A stretch of DNA of 62,841 nt, taken from positions 3,161 to 66,001 of the forward strand of contig NZSL01000012.1 in assembly GCA_002696735.1 (NCBI GenBank). The letters run 5' to 3'. The notes beneath the pieces were generated by a model. It did no database searches, was not told the origin of the DNA, and saw only the letters and a program-made list of their open reading frames with translations. This DNA is from Methylophaga sp. GTDB taxonomy: Bacteria; Pseudomonadota; Gammaproteobacteria; Nitrosococcales; Methylophagaceae. Position 1 is the first letter of the stretch. Every line of letters begins with the position of its first letter. Shown here in pieces: positions 11,257 to 21,752 of this stretch. The translations under genes were made by a program, and so were the position numbers.

Positions 11257-12342
11257 ATGGAAAAAGTTGCATTAATAACTGGTATCACTGGTCAGGATGG
11301 TGCTTATCTAGCGGAGCTGTTGTTAGAAAAAGGCTACATTGTGCACGGCATAAAGCGACGAGCTTCGTTGTTTAATACTGACCGCGTTGATCATCTGTAT
11401 CAGGATCCTCATGTCGATAATAAAAATTTCATTCTGCACTATGGTGACTTGACTGATTCAACTAATTTGATTCGTATTATCCAGCAAGTTCAGCCCGATG
11501 AAATCTATAATCTGGCCGCAATGAGTCATGTTGCGGTCAGTTTTGAAACCCCGGAATACACAGCGAATGCCGATGGTATTGGCACGCTGCGAATTCTTGA
11601 AGCGATTCGAATATTGGGGCTCGAAAAGAAAACCAAATTTTATCAGGCTTCCACTTCTGAGCTATACGGGTTAGTACAGGAAACCCCTCAGAAAGAAACG
11701 ACACCTTTCTATCCACGTAGTCCTTACGCAGTTGCCAAATTGTATGGTTATTGGATCACAGTAAACTATCGCGAAGCGTATGGCATCTATGCCTGTAATG
11801 GCATCTTGTTTAATCATGAAAGTCCAATCCGGGGAGAAACCTTTGTCACCCGAAAAATCACTCGCGCATTAGCCCGTATCAAGCTTGGATTACAGGATTG
11901 CTTGTATCTGGGAAACCTTGATGCGTTACGCGACTGGGGACACGCCAAAGATTATGTTGAGATGCAATGGTTAATGTTACAACAAGATAAGCCAGAAGAT
12001 TTTGTAATTGCTACAGGCGTGCAATACAGCGTTCGTGATTTCGTCAATACCGCAGCGAAAGAACTGGGTATTTCTATTCGCTGGGAAGGGGAAGGCATTG
12101 ATGAAAAGGGCTATGACGCTGAAGGAAAATCTATTGTTCAGGTTGACCCGCGTTATTTCCGTCCAACAGAGGTCGAAACTTTATTAGGCGACCCATCTAA
12201 AGCAAAAGAAAAACTTGGCTGGACACCTAAAATTAGTTTTGAAGAATTAGTAGCAGAGATGGTACTTGAAGATTATAAATCTGCCCAACGTGACGAATTA
12301 GTCAAAAAACATGGTTTTACCGCATATGACTACCATGAATAA
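11257..12342 (+). CDS. gmd: GDP-mannose 4,6-dehydratase
   Basis: Gmd converts GDP-D-mannose to GDP-4-keto-6-deoxy-D-mannose. The protein has 361 residues. It shows the Rossmann motif [14 protein letters not shown], the [15 protein letters not shown] arm typical of Gmd, the catalytic ASTSELYG, and [12 protein letters not shown] (YxxxK), with [16 protein letters not shown] downstream. It forms a two-gene module with the next gene. Confidence 0.97.
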   Translation: MEKVALITGITGQDGAYLAELLLEKGYIVHGIKRRASLFNTDRVDHLYQDPHVDNKNFILHYGDLTDSTNLIRIIQQVQPDEIYNLAAMSHVAVSFETPEYTANADGIGTLRILEAIRILGLEKKTKFYQASTSELYGLVQETPQKETTPFYPRSPYAVAKLYGYWITVNYREAYGIYACNGILFNHESPIRGETFVTRKITRALARIKLGLQDCLYLGNLDALRDWGHAKDYVEMQWLMLQQDKPEDFVIATGVQYSVRDFVNTAAKELGISIRWEGEGIDEKGYDAEGKSIVQVDPRYFRPTEVETLLGDPSKAKEKLGWTPKISFEELVAEMVLEDYKSAQRDELVKKHGFTAYDYHE

Positions 12343-13390
12343 TTCAGACAAAATCTATGTTGCTGGTCATCGTGGTTTAGTCGGTTCAGCACTTGTTCGA
12401 AACCTTGAGGATAAGGGGTACAGTAATATACTCAAAAGAACCCATACCGAATTAGATTTAACTGATGAAAAAGCAGTAGCAGAATTCTTCAAGACTGAAA
12501 AACCAGACTATGTGTTTCTTGCTGCAGCAAAAGTAGGTGGTATCCACGCTAACAATACTTATCCAGCTGAATTTATTCGAGACAACTTAGCCATTCAGAA
12601 TAATGTAATACATCATGCGTACCTAAATAATGTAAAGCGCTTACTGTTCTTGGGATCGAGCTGCATTTATCCTAAAAATGCACCGCAGCCATTGAAAGAA
12701 GAATATTTATTAACAGGACCTCTTGAAGAAACCAATCGACCTTATGCATTGGCAAAAATTGCCGGCATTGAGATGTGCTGGAGTTATAATCGCCAATATG
12801 GAACGCAATATCTTGCAGCCATGCCAACCAATCTTTATGGGCCTGGCGATAATTATGATTTAAATAATTCACATGTTTTACCGGCGCTTATCCGTAAATT
12901 TCATTTGGCTAAATTGGCTGGCGAAGGCGATGAAAACGCAATCCTGCAAGATGAACAAAAATATGGAAAATTGCCTGAACCTTACAGAACAGAAATATTA
13001 ACAGCTTGTGAAAAACAACAAACTCCAGCAGTTATGATTTGGGGGACAGGCACACCAAAGCGTGAGTTTATGCACAATGAGGATATGGCTGATGCCTGTG
13101 TACACTTGATGAATCTTGATGATAAACAGTATCAGCCGTTATTAGGTACCAACCGTAATGATGGTGTAGCACCTGTTGTAAATATAGGTGTGGGTGAAGA
13201 CATAACGATTAAAAAATTAGCAGAAATGATCAAAGAAACTATTGGATTTAAAGGTGAGATTGAGTTTGATGTTTCTAAACCCGATGGTACTTTGCGGAAG
13301 CTTTTAAGTGTTGATCTTGCAAAGGAGCTAGGCTGCCAGTGCGGGACGAGTTTGCATCAAGGTGTTACTGATGCTTACTCCAAATATTAA
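12335..13390 (+). CDS. fcl: GDP-L-fucose synthase (WcaG/Fcl)
   Basis: Fcl performs the 3,5-epimerisation and 4-reduction of GDP-4-keto-6-deoxymannose to GDP-L-fucose with NADPH. The Rossmann motif is [27 protein letters not shown] and [10 protein letters not shown] (YxxxK) mark the active site. In-frame ATGs occur at 12311, 12326 and 12335; the last gives 351 residues and the best-fitting N-terminus, overlapping gmd by 8 bases. Being downstream of gmd makes GDP-L-fucose the expected product, although no mannose-1-P guanylyltransferase is visible in the window. Confidence 0.94.
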   Translation: MNNSDKIYVAGHRGLVGSALVRNLEDKGYSNILKRTHTELDLTDEKAVAEFFKTEKPDYVFLAAAKVGGIHANNTYPAEFIRDNLAIQNNVIHHAYLNNVKRLLFLGSSCIYPKNAPQPLKEEYLLTGPLEETNRPYALAKIAGIEMCWSYNRQYGTQYLAAMPTNLYGPGDNYDLNNSHVLPALIRKFHLAKLAGEGDENAILQDEQKYGKLPEPYRTEILTACEKQQTPAVMIWGTGTPKREFMHNEDMADACVHLMNLDDKQYQPLLGTNRNDGVAPVVNIGVGEDITIKKLAEMIKETIGFKGEIEFDVSKPDGTLRKLLSVDLAKELGCQCGTSLHQGVTDAYSKY

Positions 13391-13490
13391 TACTTAATCA
13401 AATTTAAAAGTATAAATTTTTTGAAACTCTTCAATCTCAATTTAATACCTGCCCACACAATCAATTTCTTGTGCAAAAAAAGTAATCTTG

Positions 13491-14990
13491 ATGCCTAGTT
13501 TATTTAGCAATGCATCATGGGGGGCTTTCTCAGCTGGGATAAGACTCATATTCGGTATGGCAAACCTATTCCTAGCGATCAAGATTGTGGGAGCGGCCTT
13601 TTATGGTTATTTTGCTCTGATGCTTGCGGTATCAGCTATTTACCTGACCTTTGTAAATAGTATTCACACAATTGTAGTGACACATGCTGCAGATTTGAAA
13701 ATACAAAAAGACTCAAATCAACATCTGTTAAAGCTATTTTCTGCAGTATGGTTATTTACTGTGTTTGCAAGCTTTTTCTTCATGCTATTAGTCATCCTTT
13801 TTGGCTCTGATTTTATTGAAAGCTTTGTATATTTTGGAAATGATATAGAGCTTATTAATGATTTGAACAGAGCGTTGTTATTTGTTCTTATTCTTTTAAT
13901 TTCGCAAATGGTGAATGCGGCAAATATTGCAGTAATCGAAAGTCTTGGGCGTTTTGATTTGGCTGCAAGAACACAAATGTTTGGTCCCATATTAGCTTTT
14001 CTAATTTTTTTGTTTGTATTTTTTGAGGCTGAACAGCTAACTATTTCCAGTATGGTACTAATCTTTGTTTCAGGATTACTACTTGATACTTACTTTTCAA
14101 CATATTTTCGAATAAAAATGGGGTTTGTATCAGCGTATTTACCACAAAAAAACATAGTGAAAATATTGCCAAATTTAATGAAAGAAGGTCTGTCGCTGCA
14201 AGGTTCAAGGCTTGTAGTGGTATTCGTCGATCCGTTGAATAAATACTTGTTAAATATATTTGTAGGCTCTGCAAGTGTTACCGTTTATGAAGTGGTAATG
14301 AAGGTTATAACAGGTATACAAGGTTTATTTGGAGGCGCTTTTCGTACATTCCTTCAACTTACTAATGAAATGCGGCTTAATTCAGGACAAGAATATATAA
14401 AATCTCTACGTTTTGGTTTGATTCCAGCATCTTTAATGCATGCAATTGCCGGTGTACTTATAGTTTTTCTTACCCACTTCTGGCTTAATGAAGATACGGA
14501 AAATCTACCAGAACTCTTATTCTTAATGATTCCAGCTAGTATGGTGATAATTTTCATTGCGCCTTTGTATTTTGCCTTAATTGGCATGCGCGACCTAGCG
14601 TTTATATTTAGAATGAACCTAACATTAGCAATATTTAATATTATTGGATCTATTGTGTTTATCCCTATTATAGGTGTCATGGGATGTGCTGTCGGATTTA
14701 CGGCCGCAATAATTTACAATGCTGTTATGGAATACCTAAGATACCTCAAAAAGGTCGGTACTATTCCTGAGCTGAATCAAGAGATGAGGGCTCTTATCCC
14801 GAGACTTTTATTAACATTATTTTTAAGCACACTATCACTAATTTCTTACATTCAATTTAGAGATGATTTGATGCTTGTAATTACCCAAAGCATAATTCTG
14901 CTGTTTCTTTTGATATTACTTTTTAGAGAGCCTTTGACAACGAAAATGCTAAAAAAAATAGCATCATCGTTGACTACTAAATTAACTTGA
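13491..14990 (+). CDS. Wzx-type polysaccharide flippase (first of two)
   Basis: This is a polytopic inner-membrane protein of the MOP/MATE-like flippase group that moves undecaprenyl-PP-linked repeat units to the periplasm. The 499-residue chain is almost entirely hydrophobic helices (about 12-14), opening with SWGAFSAGIRLIFGMANLF. A TTG one codon upstream of this ATG is also possible. It starts the AT-rich core of the locus after a 100-base gap. A second flippase follows at 25547, which is unusual. Family assignment rests on hydropathy pattern and context. Confidence 0.8.
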   Translation: MPSLFSNASWGAFSAGIRLIFGMANLFLAIKIVGAAFYGYFALMLAVSAIYLTFVNSIHTIVVTHAADLKIQKDSNQHLLKLFSAVWLFTVFASFFFMLLVILFGSDFIESFVYFGNDIELINDLNRALLFVLILLISQMVNAANIAVIESLGRFDLAARTQMFGPILAFLIFLFVFFEAEQLTISSMVLIFVSGLLLDTYFSTYFRIKMGFVSAYLPQKNIVKILPNLMKEGLSLQGSRLVVVFVDPLNKYLLNIFVGSASVTVYEVVMKVITGIQGLFGGAFRTFLQLTNEMRLNSGQEYIKSLRFGLIPASLMHAIAGVLIVFLTHFWLNEDTENLPELLFLMIPASMVIIFIAPLYFALIGMRDLAFIFRMNLTLAIFNIIGSIVFIPIIGVMGCAVGFTAAIIYNAVMEYLRYLKKVGTIPELNQEMRALIPRLLLTLFLSTLSLISYIQFRDDLMLVITQSIILLFLLILLFREPLTTKMLKKIASSLTTKLT

Positions 14991-15010
14991 TTCCAAACCA
15001 GGAAATAAAA

Positions 15011-15913
15011 TTGATTAATAAACAAAAAATTGTGACTAATTTAGTCAAGCTTTATCGAAAATTGCCTTATAAGCTCATGAGCGGATTATTGAAAAACTCC
15101 TATTACAAATTTCTTAGATCTGACATTCAAAATAGAACTGTAATAAAAAATGTTGATGGAATCAACTACGAGCTAGATTTAACAGAAGTCATAGATTCCG
15201 CAATTTACTTTAATCAAAGTAGGGAACCGGATACTACTAAAGCACTTAAGCTCCTTTGTAAGCCTGGAATGATTGTCATTGATATTGGGGCAAACGTAGG
15301 AAGTCACACTTTACCTCTTGCAAATTCAGTGGGTGACAAAGGTAAAGTCTATGCAATTGAGCCAGTGCCATGGGCGCTAGATAAACTCAGAAAAAATTTG
15401 GCATTAAATCATTTCTCAAATGTCCTGATACATCCAATTGCGCTAAGTGATTACACGGATGAAAATGCGGAGTTTTCATTAAGAGCTAGCTTCAAAACAA
15501 CATCCGAAAATCCGGTTAATGAAAATGGTGGTCTTAGTGAAAGTTGGTGGAGTGCATGCGAAAAGGTCAGTGTCAAAGTCGATACGTTGGATAACTTTAT
15601 CGTAAAAGAAAACATTCCACATGTGGATGTGATTAAGCTTGATGTTGATGGTTTTGAGGTAAAAGTTCTTAAGGGTGCTGAAAGAATACTGCAGAGTTTT
15701 AAGCCAATCATTTTGATGGAGCTCGCTCCAAGTTGGCTTAAAGAAAAAGGAGATAGTATTGAAGAACTTTTATCTTACTTAATAAAATGTGGTTACAAAT
15801 TTTATGATGAGACAACCTTTTTGGAAGTTCCAGAAATCCTAAATAGTGTAAGCAAAATAAAATCCGACTCAGGTATTAATGTGATTGCTTCTGCAACAGA
15901 ACTAAAAAAATAA
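15011..15913 (+). CDS. FkbM-family SAM-dependent methyltransferase
   Basis: FkbM-type enzymes methylate hydroxyls, often on sugars. The chain shows the SAM motif VIDIGANVGSHTLPLA, YAIEPVPWALDKL (acidic ribose-binding end), and the family C-terminal DVIKLDVDGFEVKVLKGAE. The frame is open to a TTG at 14987 overlapping the flippase stop. The TTG at 15011 has AGGAA six bases upstream and gives 300 residues, so I use it. Its likely substrate is a sugar of the repeat unit; this is inferred from context. Confidence 0.82.
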   Translation: MINKQKIVTNLVKLYRKLPYKLMSGLLKNSYYKFLRSDIQNRTVIKNVDGINYELDLTEVIDSAIYFNQSREPDTTKALKLLCKPGMIVIDIGANVGSHTLPLANSVGDKGKVYAIEPVPWALDKLRKNLALNHFSNVLIHPIALSDYTDENAEFSLRASFKTTSENPVNENGGLSESWWSACEKVSVKVDTLDNFIVKENIPHVDVIKLDVDGFEVKVLKGAERILQSFKPIILMELAPSWLKEKGDSIEELLSYLIKCGYKFYDETTFLEVPEILNSVSKIKSDSGINVIASATELKK

Positions 15914-15917
15914 TATC

Positions 15918-16778
15918 ATGAAAGTTTCAAATGACTTTGTTTACCAATTCTGTCCCTTTTGCGGAAACGAAATAATTGAAAAAGTTGGTGAAATTGAATA
16001 TGGGAAACCTGTATTGTTTTCGTCAAACACTATTGAACTTCTCTATCCAGCCTTTTTGATGAAATGTAAACATTGTAGGTCTGGTTTTACTCAATATGCT
16101 GTCCAAAATATAGATTTGATTGATCTTTACTCAAATTCAAATAGTGGTAATCGATGGTCAAATGCAGTGTTGGAAAAAAATAAATCATCAGAGATTATTA
16201 ACGTACTTTATTCGTATATTTCAAGAAACTCCAAGATTGTCGATGTAGGTTGTAATACCGGTGAGCTTTTAGATTTTGCAAAAGCCTTAGGTGCAAAAAC
16301 AATTGGAATCGAACTTTCTAAAAAAAGCAGAGAAACCTTAAAGCAAAAGGAGCATGAAAGTTATGAGAGTCTGGAGCATCTTGATAATCAATCAATAGAT
16401 GTAATTACTGCATTTGATTTGATTGAGCACTTACATTATCCAAATGAATTTATAAATTTGTGTAGAAAAAAATTGAAAGATTCAGGTAGCCTCATACTTT
16501 TGACTGGTAATATAAATTCAATATCTGCTGTTATATCTGGTTCTAAATGGTGGTATTGCAGTTATCCGGAGCACATATCATTTGTTTCAAAAAAATATCT
16601 ATCAAATATTGAAGGCTTTAAGCTTGACTTAGCTCTTCCAACATATGCCTCTAAATCATACAGGCGGAATTTCCTAAGAATAATCATTAGCTTGTTGATT
16701 AAATATCCTTTTGGAAAATATCGTGGTTTACCTTCTATGGGACCAGATCATTTCCTTTACGTACTTACAAAAACATAA
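15918..16778 (+). CDS. SAM-dependent methyltransferase with N-terminal zinc ribbon
   Basis: The 286-residue protein opens with a four-cysteine element (FCPFCGNE ... KCKHC, residues 12-52), then a class I methyltransferase domain with motif I VDVGCNTGEL and the motif DVITAFDLIEHLHYP. This Cys-rich head plus Methyltransf_23-like body is common in O-antigen loci, including C-methyltransferases of deoxysugars. It starts 5 bases after the FkbM gene. The next gene has the same plan, suggesting an old duplication. Confidence 0.78.
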   Translation: MKVSNDFVYQFCPFCGNEIIEKVGEIEYGKPVLFSSNTIELLYPAFLMKCKHCRSGFTQYAVQNIDLIDLYSNSNSGNRWSNAVLEKNKSSEIINVLYSYISRNSKIVDVGCNTGELLDFAKALGAKTIGIELSKKSRETLKQKEHESYESLEHLDNQSIDVITAFDLIEHLHYPNEFINLCRKKLKDSGSLILLTGNINSISAVISGSKWWYCSYPEHISFVSKKYLSNIEGFKLDLALPTYASKSYRRNFLRIIISLLIKYPFGKYRGLPSMGPDHFLYVLTKT

Positions 16779-16806
16779 TTTATCGAAATTTAACTAATGG
16801 AAAAAT

Positions 16807-17763
16807 ATGGATTGCCTTGTTTGTCAACATGCTGAAACTATAGAAAAACACCTGCTTTATGATGATCGGTATGGTCATAAGGGATTATTTGAGCTTTTGC
16901 AATGTAAAAACTGTGAGCATCAATTCTTAAAAACTGCTCCGAAAATCAATGAGCTTGGGGATTTGTACACAGATTTCTATCCTAGAAAATCATTTAATCC
17001 CGATAACTTCAGAGCATACAAGGCAGGTGGGAAATTATACAACTGGCTTGTCGGTGGCAGAGCGTCTGCATGTCAGTCTGTTGAACCAAACTCTAAAGTT
17101 TTGGATATCGGCTGTGGCTATGGTGAAACGTTAGCGTACCTTCAAAATGAAAAGTCATGTGACGTTTACGGAGTCGATGCTGACCGTAATGTTGAGATCA
17201 TTGCAGAAAAGTATGGTTTTAAAATTCACGTGGGTATATTTGACTCATCCCTTTACGCATCTAATTTCTTTGATTTTGTGACAATGAATCAGGTCATAGA
17301 GCATGTTCCAGATATACATGAAACTTTCAACATGATATCCGAGGTGCTCAAACCTGGGGGAAGATGCGTGCTGAGTACACCTAATGCCAATGGATGGGGA
17401 AGTCGGCTGTTTAGAAAAAAATGGCTGAATTGGCATACACCTTACCATCAACATTTTTTGTCAATTGACTCGGTGCATCTTTTAGGTGAAAGGTATGGTT
17501 TTACTGTTGAGAGTATTGAAACTATAACTCGTTCTGAATGGTTTATGTATCAATTACTTCATGTAATCCACTATCCAAAACAAGGTGTACCATCAGCATT
17601 TTGGGCTTCTTTTGCTGTTAAATCTACCCGTAGTAAGAAGTTTCTACAGAGGGTTATTCTCGCAACTTGGTTCTTGTGTATTCCTCAGTTGATTACACGT
17701 CTCTTTGATTCAATTGGTATTGGCGATAATTACCTTATTATTTTGAAAAAGAAGCAGCTGTGA
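16807..17763 (+). CDS. SAM-dependent methyltransferase with N-terminal zinc ribbon
   Basis: At 318 residues it has the same build as its upstream neighbour. Cysteines MDCLVCQH and QCKNCEHQF near residues 3-40 probably bind zinc. The class I SAM motif VLDIGCGYGET follows, then MNQVIEHVPDIHETF and VLKPGGRCVLSTPN. Its stop overlaps the next start (GTGA), indicating coupled translation. The target is probably a sugar or other repeat-unit component. Which atom is methylated cannot be read. Confidence 0.8.
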   Translation: MDCLVCQHAETIEKHLLYDDRYGHKGLFELLQCKNCEHQFLKTAPKINELGDLYTDFYPRKSFNPDNFRAYKAGGKLYNWLVGGRASACQSVEPNSKVLDIGCGYGETLAYLQNEKSCDVYGVDADRNVEIIAEKYGFKIHVGIFDSSLYASNFFDFVTMNQVIEHVPDIHETFNMISEVLKPGGRCVLSTPNANGWGSRLFRKKWLNWHTPYHQHFLSIDSVHLLGERYGFTVESIETITRSEWFMYQLLHVIHYPKQGVPSAFWASFAVKSTRSKKFLQRVILATWFLCIPQLITRLFDSIGIGDNYLIILKKKQL

Positions 17764-18584
17764 AAAATTATCTAAAAACCTATCCAAAAATCACTGTAAT
17801 AACCCCAAGCTTTAATCAAGCCGAATTTCTTGAGCGGACGATTAAATCCGTTTTGGATCAAAACTATCCTAATTTAGAATACATCATTATGGATGGTGGC
17901 TCTACTGATGGTAGTGTTGAAATTATTCAGAAGTATGAGAAATACCTCAAGTTTTGGGCTAGTGAAAAGGATAATGGGCAATCTCACGCAATTAATAAGG
18001 GATTGAAAATTGCAACGGGAGAATGGGTTTCCTGGCAGAACTCAGATGATATTTACTACCCTGGTGCATTCAAATCTGCTGCAGTGGCCGCTCAAACGCA
18101 TCCAGAAGTCGGACTTATTATAGGGGACGTGAACCTTATTGATGAAAAGGATAGGTTGATTAGGGATATGCATTACGTAACGCCAACTTACGAGGCAATG
18201 GTGGCCGAGGGTATGGTTCTCTCCAATCAAGCCGCATTCTGGCGCAGGGATATGCATGATGCGTTAGGTATGATGGATGAGTCTTTGCATTTGGGATTTG
18301 ATTTTGACTGGTTTTTACGATTAACAAAACACACAAAGGCAATTAGTGTTAACCAATGCCTTGGTGCTTTTAGAATACATGGTTTGGCAAAAACACAGAA
18401 AATGCCGGTTCAGAACTTAGAAATTCACCATATGATTCGTTCACGCCATCACGCTTTTATGCCTGAATGGAAAAAAAAGTTTTATAAAATAAAACGTTTC
18501 CTGCAGTTAGTTGCTCGTGGGGATTTAAAATATGTAACTCGTGGTATTTTGCATCGCCTTAAAGGTGGCGGTAATGTTTATTAG
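17760..18584 (+). CDS. Family 2 glycosyltransferase
   Basis: This is a GT-A fold inverting transferase working at the cytoplasmic membrane face. In its 274 residues, the N-terminal nucleotide-sugar fold reads ITVITPSFNQAEFLERTIKSV, followed by MDGGSTDGS and the acidic NSDD motif (residue ~97). A conserved FDFDWFLRL late in the domain positions the acceptor base. The GTG start overlaps the previous stop by 4 bases. Donor and acceptor sugars are unknown. Confidence 0.87.
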   Translation: MKNYLKTYPKITVITPSFNQAEFLERTIKSVLDQNYPNLEYIIMDGGSTDGSVEIIQKYEKYLKFWASEKDNGQSHAINKGLKIATGEWVSWQNSDDIYYPGAFKSAAVAAQTHPEVGLIIGDVNLIDEKDRLIRDMHYVTPTYEAMVAEGMVLSNQAAFWRRDMHDALGMMDESLHLGFDFDWFLRLTKHTKAISVNQCLGAFRIHGLAKTQKMPVQNLEIHHMIRSRHHAFMPEWKKKFYKIKRFLQLVARGDLKYVTRGILHRLKGGGNVY

Positions 18585-18608
18585 ACTTTTATATTGCAAC
18601 TTCCACTC

Positions 18609-19505
18609 ATGAATGCATACGCTCCAATAGTCTTGTTTGTTTACAACCGACCAGAACATACTCTTAGAACTGTAACTTCGTTATTAAAAAATCCTGAAGC
18701 CGCAAGGTCTGATTTATTTGTTTTTTCGGATGCAGCTAAGGACAAAAGTGCTGAAGAAGCCGTTAAGCAAGTAAGAGAATACATTCGTCAAATTTCCGGT
18801 TTTAAAGCCGTCACGGTTAATGAGCGGGAAAGTAACTGGGGCCTGGCAAATTCTGTCATTGATGGTGTAACCCGCATATGTAATGAATTCGGCAAGGTTG
18901 TTGTCTTGGAAGATGATTTGCATGTTTCACCGCATTTTCTGGCATATATGAACGCAGGATTGGAGAGATATGTGCACGATGAACAAGTCATGCAGATATC
19001 TGGTTATATGTTTCCTGTCGAAATTCAAATAAAAGAAGATGCTTTGTTTCTGCCTATGACAACCTCTTGGGGCTGGGCAACATGGCAAAGCTCATGGGAA
19101 AAATTTGATAAAACAGCCAGTGGTTATAAAACTATTAAAAATGATCCTGATCTAAAAAAGCAGTTTGATTTGGATGGACGCTATCCATACTTTAAAATGC
19201 TAGAAGCACAAAAAAAAGATAAGGTTGATTCATGGGCAATACGTTGGTACTTGAGTGTTTTTAAAGAAAAAGGACTGGTGTTATACCCTAGAAAAAGTTT
19301 AGTGGAAAACTCAGGGTTTGATGGTAGTGGTGTAAATTGCGTTGCTACTGGTTTTGATGATACGCCTATAGATACTAAATTTGAGGTAAAAACGTTTCCT
19401 GCTAATAGTGTGACATCTCCCTTTTTTAGTGAACTTATTGAAAAGCTTCCCAAGCCAAAATTCAGTATTAAAGCGTTTCTAAGTCGATTAATAAAGCTCT
19501 TCTAA
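18609..19505 (+). CDS. GNT-I/GT13-like glycosyltransferase
   Basis: The protein begins APIVLFVYNRPEHTLRTV and carries the metal-binding VVLEDDLHVSPHF and the TTSWGWATWQSSW segment seen in bacterial relatives of N-acetylglucosaminyltransferase I. A TTG at 18594 is in frame, but the ATG at 18609 (298 residues) fits better. No strong ribosome site is present at either. It sits between a GT2 and a methyltransferase in the AT-rich core. Confidence 0.78.
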   Translation: MNAYAPIVLFVYNRPEHTLRTVTSLLKNPEAARSDLFVFSDAAKDKSAEEAVKQVREYIRQISGFKAVTVNERESNWGLANSVIDGVTRICNEFGKVVVLEDDLHVSPHFLAYMNAGLERYVHDEQVMQISGYMFPVEIQIKEDALFLPMTTSWGWATWQSSWEKFDKTASGYKTIKNDPDLKKQFDLDGRYPYFKMLEAQKKDKVDSWAIRWYLSVFKEKGLVLYPRKSLVENSGFDGSGVNCVATGFDDTPIDTKFEVKTFPANSVTSPFFSELIEKLPKPKFSIKAFLSRLIKLF

Positions 19506-19514
19506 GGTATAAAA

Positions 19515-20342
19515 ATGCGAAAGTTTATAAAAAAAATATATCATTCAACTTGCAGTTGGATGTATCCAATGTTTGGAAAAAAACCTTGGAAACTAGGCTA
19601 CGTTCCGTACAAATTTTCAAATATTAGGAGGGCCATCCTTGATCCTCATCTGGATATAACAAAATTACCTATTGGATACGGCTTTAGGCTTGATGAAAGG
19701 ATTGTTGAATATCTGTGGTTTTTCCAGTCATTGCCAAATTCAGAAGGAAGAATCCTTGATGCTGGCTCGATTCTCAACTATTCGTTTCTTCTCGATCACC
19801 ATAAACTTCAGAATAAGAATCTATTTATATCAACTTTGGCACCAGAGCAAGATGCTTTCTGGAATAAAGGGATTTCATACATCTATGAAGATTTAAGAAA
19901 CACTTGCTTTAGAAATGATTATTTTGATTGGATCACCAGTCTTTCGACAGTAGAACATATAGGACTGGATAATACGATGTTGTATACCAGTGATGAAGCA
20001 AAGCGTGAGAGTGATGGAGAGGGTTATCTTGCTGCAATAAAAGAGTTTCATCGAATTCTCAAACCAGGTGGAAAATTGTTCCTCAGCGTACCATTCGGTG
20101 AGCATAAAGTGCGTGGCTGGTTTCAGATATTTAATGGTGAAATGGTGGATAGTATCAAGACAACTTTTTCTCCTACGGAAATAAAAGAAAACTATTTTCA
20201 GTACCAAGGAAGCGGTTGGGTAAATTCTTCACGAGAACTTGCCAGTAATGCTACTTATTTTGATATCCACACCGAGAAAGATTACGGCAATGACTATGCT
20301 GCCGCTTCACGTGCAATCGTATGTTTAGAACTTACAAAATAG
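19515..20342 (+). CDS. Class I SAM-dependent methyltransferase
   Basis: At 275 residues, it has a SAM-binding segment [13 protein letters not shown], an atypical motif I in which the usual glycine-rich loop is looser. [13 protein letters not shown] and [18 protein letters not shown] follow, the latter the canonical post-motif III strand. Its 3' end overlaps the acetyltransferase gene by 22 bases. It is the third cytosolic-type methyltransferase of the cluster; the substrate is unknown. Confidence 0.74.
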   Translation: MRKFIKKIYHSTCSWMYPMFGKKPWKLGYVPYKFSNIRRAILDPHLDITKLPIGYGFRLDERIVEYLWFFQSLPNSEGRILDAGSILNYSFLLDHHKLQNKNLFISTLAPEQDAFWNKGISYIYEDLRNTCFRNDYFDWITSLSTVEHIGLDNTMLYTSDEAKRESDGEGYLAAIKEFHRILKPGGKLFLSVPFGEHKVRGWFQIFNGEMVDSIKTTFSPTEIKENYFQYQGSGWVNSSRELASNATYFDIHTEKDYGNDYAAASRAIVCLELTK

Positions 20343-20908
20343 CTTTTAAAGCGTTTATCAGAAAGCTTCTACAGTTTAGAGGATTCACTGGAGCAGCCAG
20401 TGCTGTGCTTTACCCTTCTGCAAAAATTATTAACATACCAGGAAAATCAGAATTAATTTCAATTAGTTCAAATAGTCATATTCTGGGTGAACTTTTGGTG
20501 TTTGCTCATGGAGGAAAAATTGTTGTTGGAAAGGATTGTTATGTGGGAGAAGGTTCTAAGATTTGGTCGGCTGGCCATATCACCATCGGTAACAGAGTAT
20601 TGATTTCACACAATGTCAATATTTTTGATAGTCATACTCACCCAATACGCGCCTCAGAAAGGCATGAGCAGTTCATGAATATTGCAAGTGTTGGTCATCC
20701 ATCTTCAATAGACCTTAATGAGTCTCCAATTTTGATAGCTGATGATGTTTGGATTGGTGCAATGGCAACCATTTTAAAGGGTGTAACCGTTGGCGAAGGT
20801 GCTATCGTCGGGGCTGCGGCTGTGGTGACTAAAGATGTGCCACCATGGACTATTGTTGCTGGCAACCCAGCCAAAATAATCAGAGAGTTAGGACCCGATG
20901 AACGATAA
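20321..20908 (+). CDS. Hexapeptide-repeat O-acetyltransferase (WbbJ/Maa-like)
   Basis: The 195-residue protein is a left-handed beta-helix built of hexapeptide repeats, with the acetyl-CoA site typical of xenobiotic/sugar acetyltransferases. The catalytic histidine region is [11 protein letters not shown]. The C-terminal coil reads [35 protein letters not shown] in consecutive repeats, ending AGNPAKII. It likely O-acetylates a sugar of the repeat unit. It overlaps both neighbours (22 and 11 bases). Confidence 0.88.
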   Translation: MFRTYKIAFKAFIRKLLQFRGFTGAASAVLYPSAKIINIPGKSELISISSNSHILGELLVFAHGGKIVVGKDCYVGEGSKIWSAGHITIGNRVLISHNVNIFDSHTHPIRASERHEQFMNIASVGHPSSIDLNESPILIADDVWIGAMATILKGVTVGEGAIVGAAAVVTKDVPPWTIVAGNPAKIIRELGPDER

Positions 20909-21752
20909 AAACTTTGTCTCCTGGGAGGCTGCAGTTTCATGGTTAATGAATCAGCCTGATAAACAGCAATTAGTTCGGGATTGTTACTATGATCCATCCG
21001 TCCAGCAAGCTGTGGAGAGATATTATAATAGCCCGGAGTGGCAAGCTATAAGCCGGTATGTTCCAGATTCAAAAGGTTTTGCAATGGACCTTGGGGCAGG
21101 GCGTGGGATTGCCAGTTATGCTTTAGCTCGTGATGGCTGGCAGGTAGCCGCATTAGAACCAGATAGTAGTGAGCTTGTTGGTGCTGGAGCAATCAAAACT
21201 CTTGCTATGGATAATAACTTGCCTATATCTGTCTCTCAGGAATTTGGCGAGAGAATTAATTTTGAATCAAATACATTTGGGCTGGTTTTTGCCCGACAAG
21301 TTTTGCACCATGCAAATGATCTTGAACAGTTATGTGCAGAATTATTTCGTGTTTTAGAGCCTGGCGGCAGTTTAATAGCTGTTAGAGACCATGTAATTTC
21401 ATCAAAAAAAGATTTAGCTGCGTTTTTTGATGTGCATCCTTTACATTCATTGTATGGTGGTGAGAATGCCTACACATCTCAAGAGTATCTTGCAGCCCTG
21501 AAAAAAGCCGGGTTTGAGGTCAAACACGTTCTCCGTTCTTTCGATAGTGTTATTAATTTCGCCCCTTACACAGAAGCATCGCTGAAAGCTGAAATACAAC
21601 AGAGGATCAGTAAAATACCAGTGTTTGGCAATCTATCACGCATCCTTAATATTGATATTTTTTATCGTAGTCTGCTTCGTTATCTCTCTTTTGTAGATAG
21701 GCGACCTGGCAGGTTATATTCATTTGTCTGCTTCAAGCCCGAGGAGCAGTAA
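20898..21752 (+). CDS. Class I SAM-dependent methyltransferase
   Basis: At 284 residues it shows motif [17 protein letters not shown], acidic motif [26 protein letters not shown], and [15 protein letters not shown], all standard Methyltransf_11 features. It is translationally coupled on both sides (11-base and 1-base overlaps). It is another of the five methyltransferases in the locus; the target is unknown. Confidence 0.8.
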   Translation: MNDKNFVSWEAAVSWLMNQPDKQQLVRDCYYDPSVQQAVERYYNSPEWQAISRYVPDSKGFAMDLGAGRGIASYALARDGWQVAALEPDSSELVGAGAIKTLAMDNNLPISVSQEFGERINFESNTFGLVFARQVLHHANDLEQLCAELFRVLEPGGSLIAVRDHVISSKKDLAAFFDVHPLHSLYGGENAYTSQEYLAALKKAGFEVKHVLRSFDSVINFAPYTEASLKAEIQQRISKIPVFGNLSRILNIDIFYRSLLRYLSFVDRRPGRLYSFVCFKPEEQ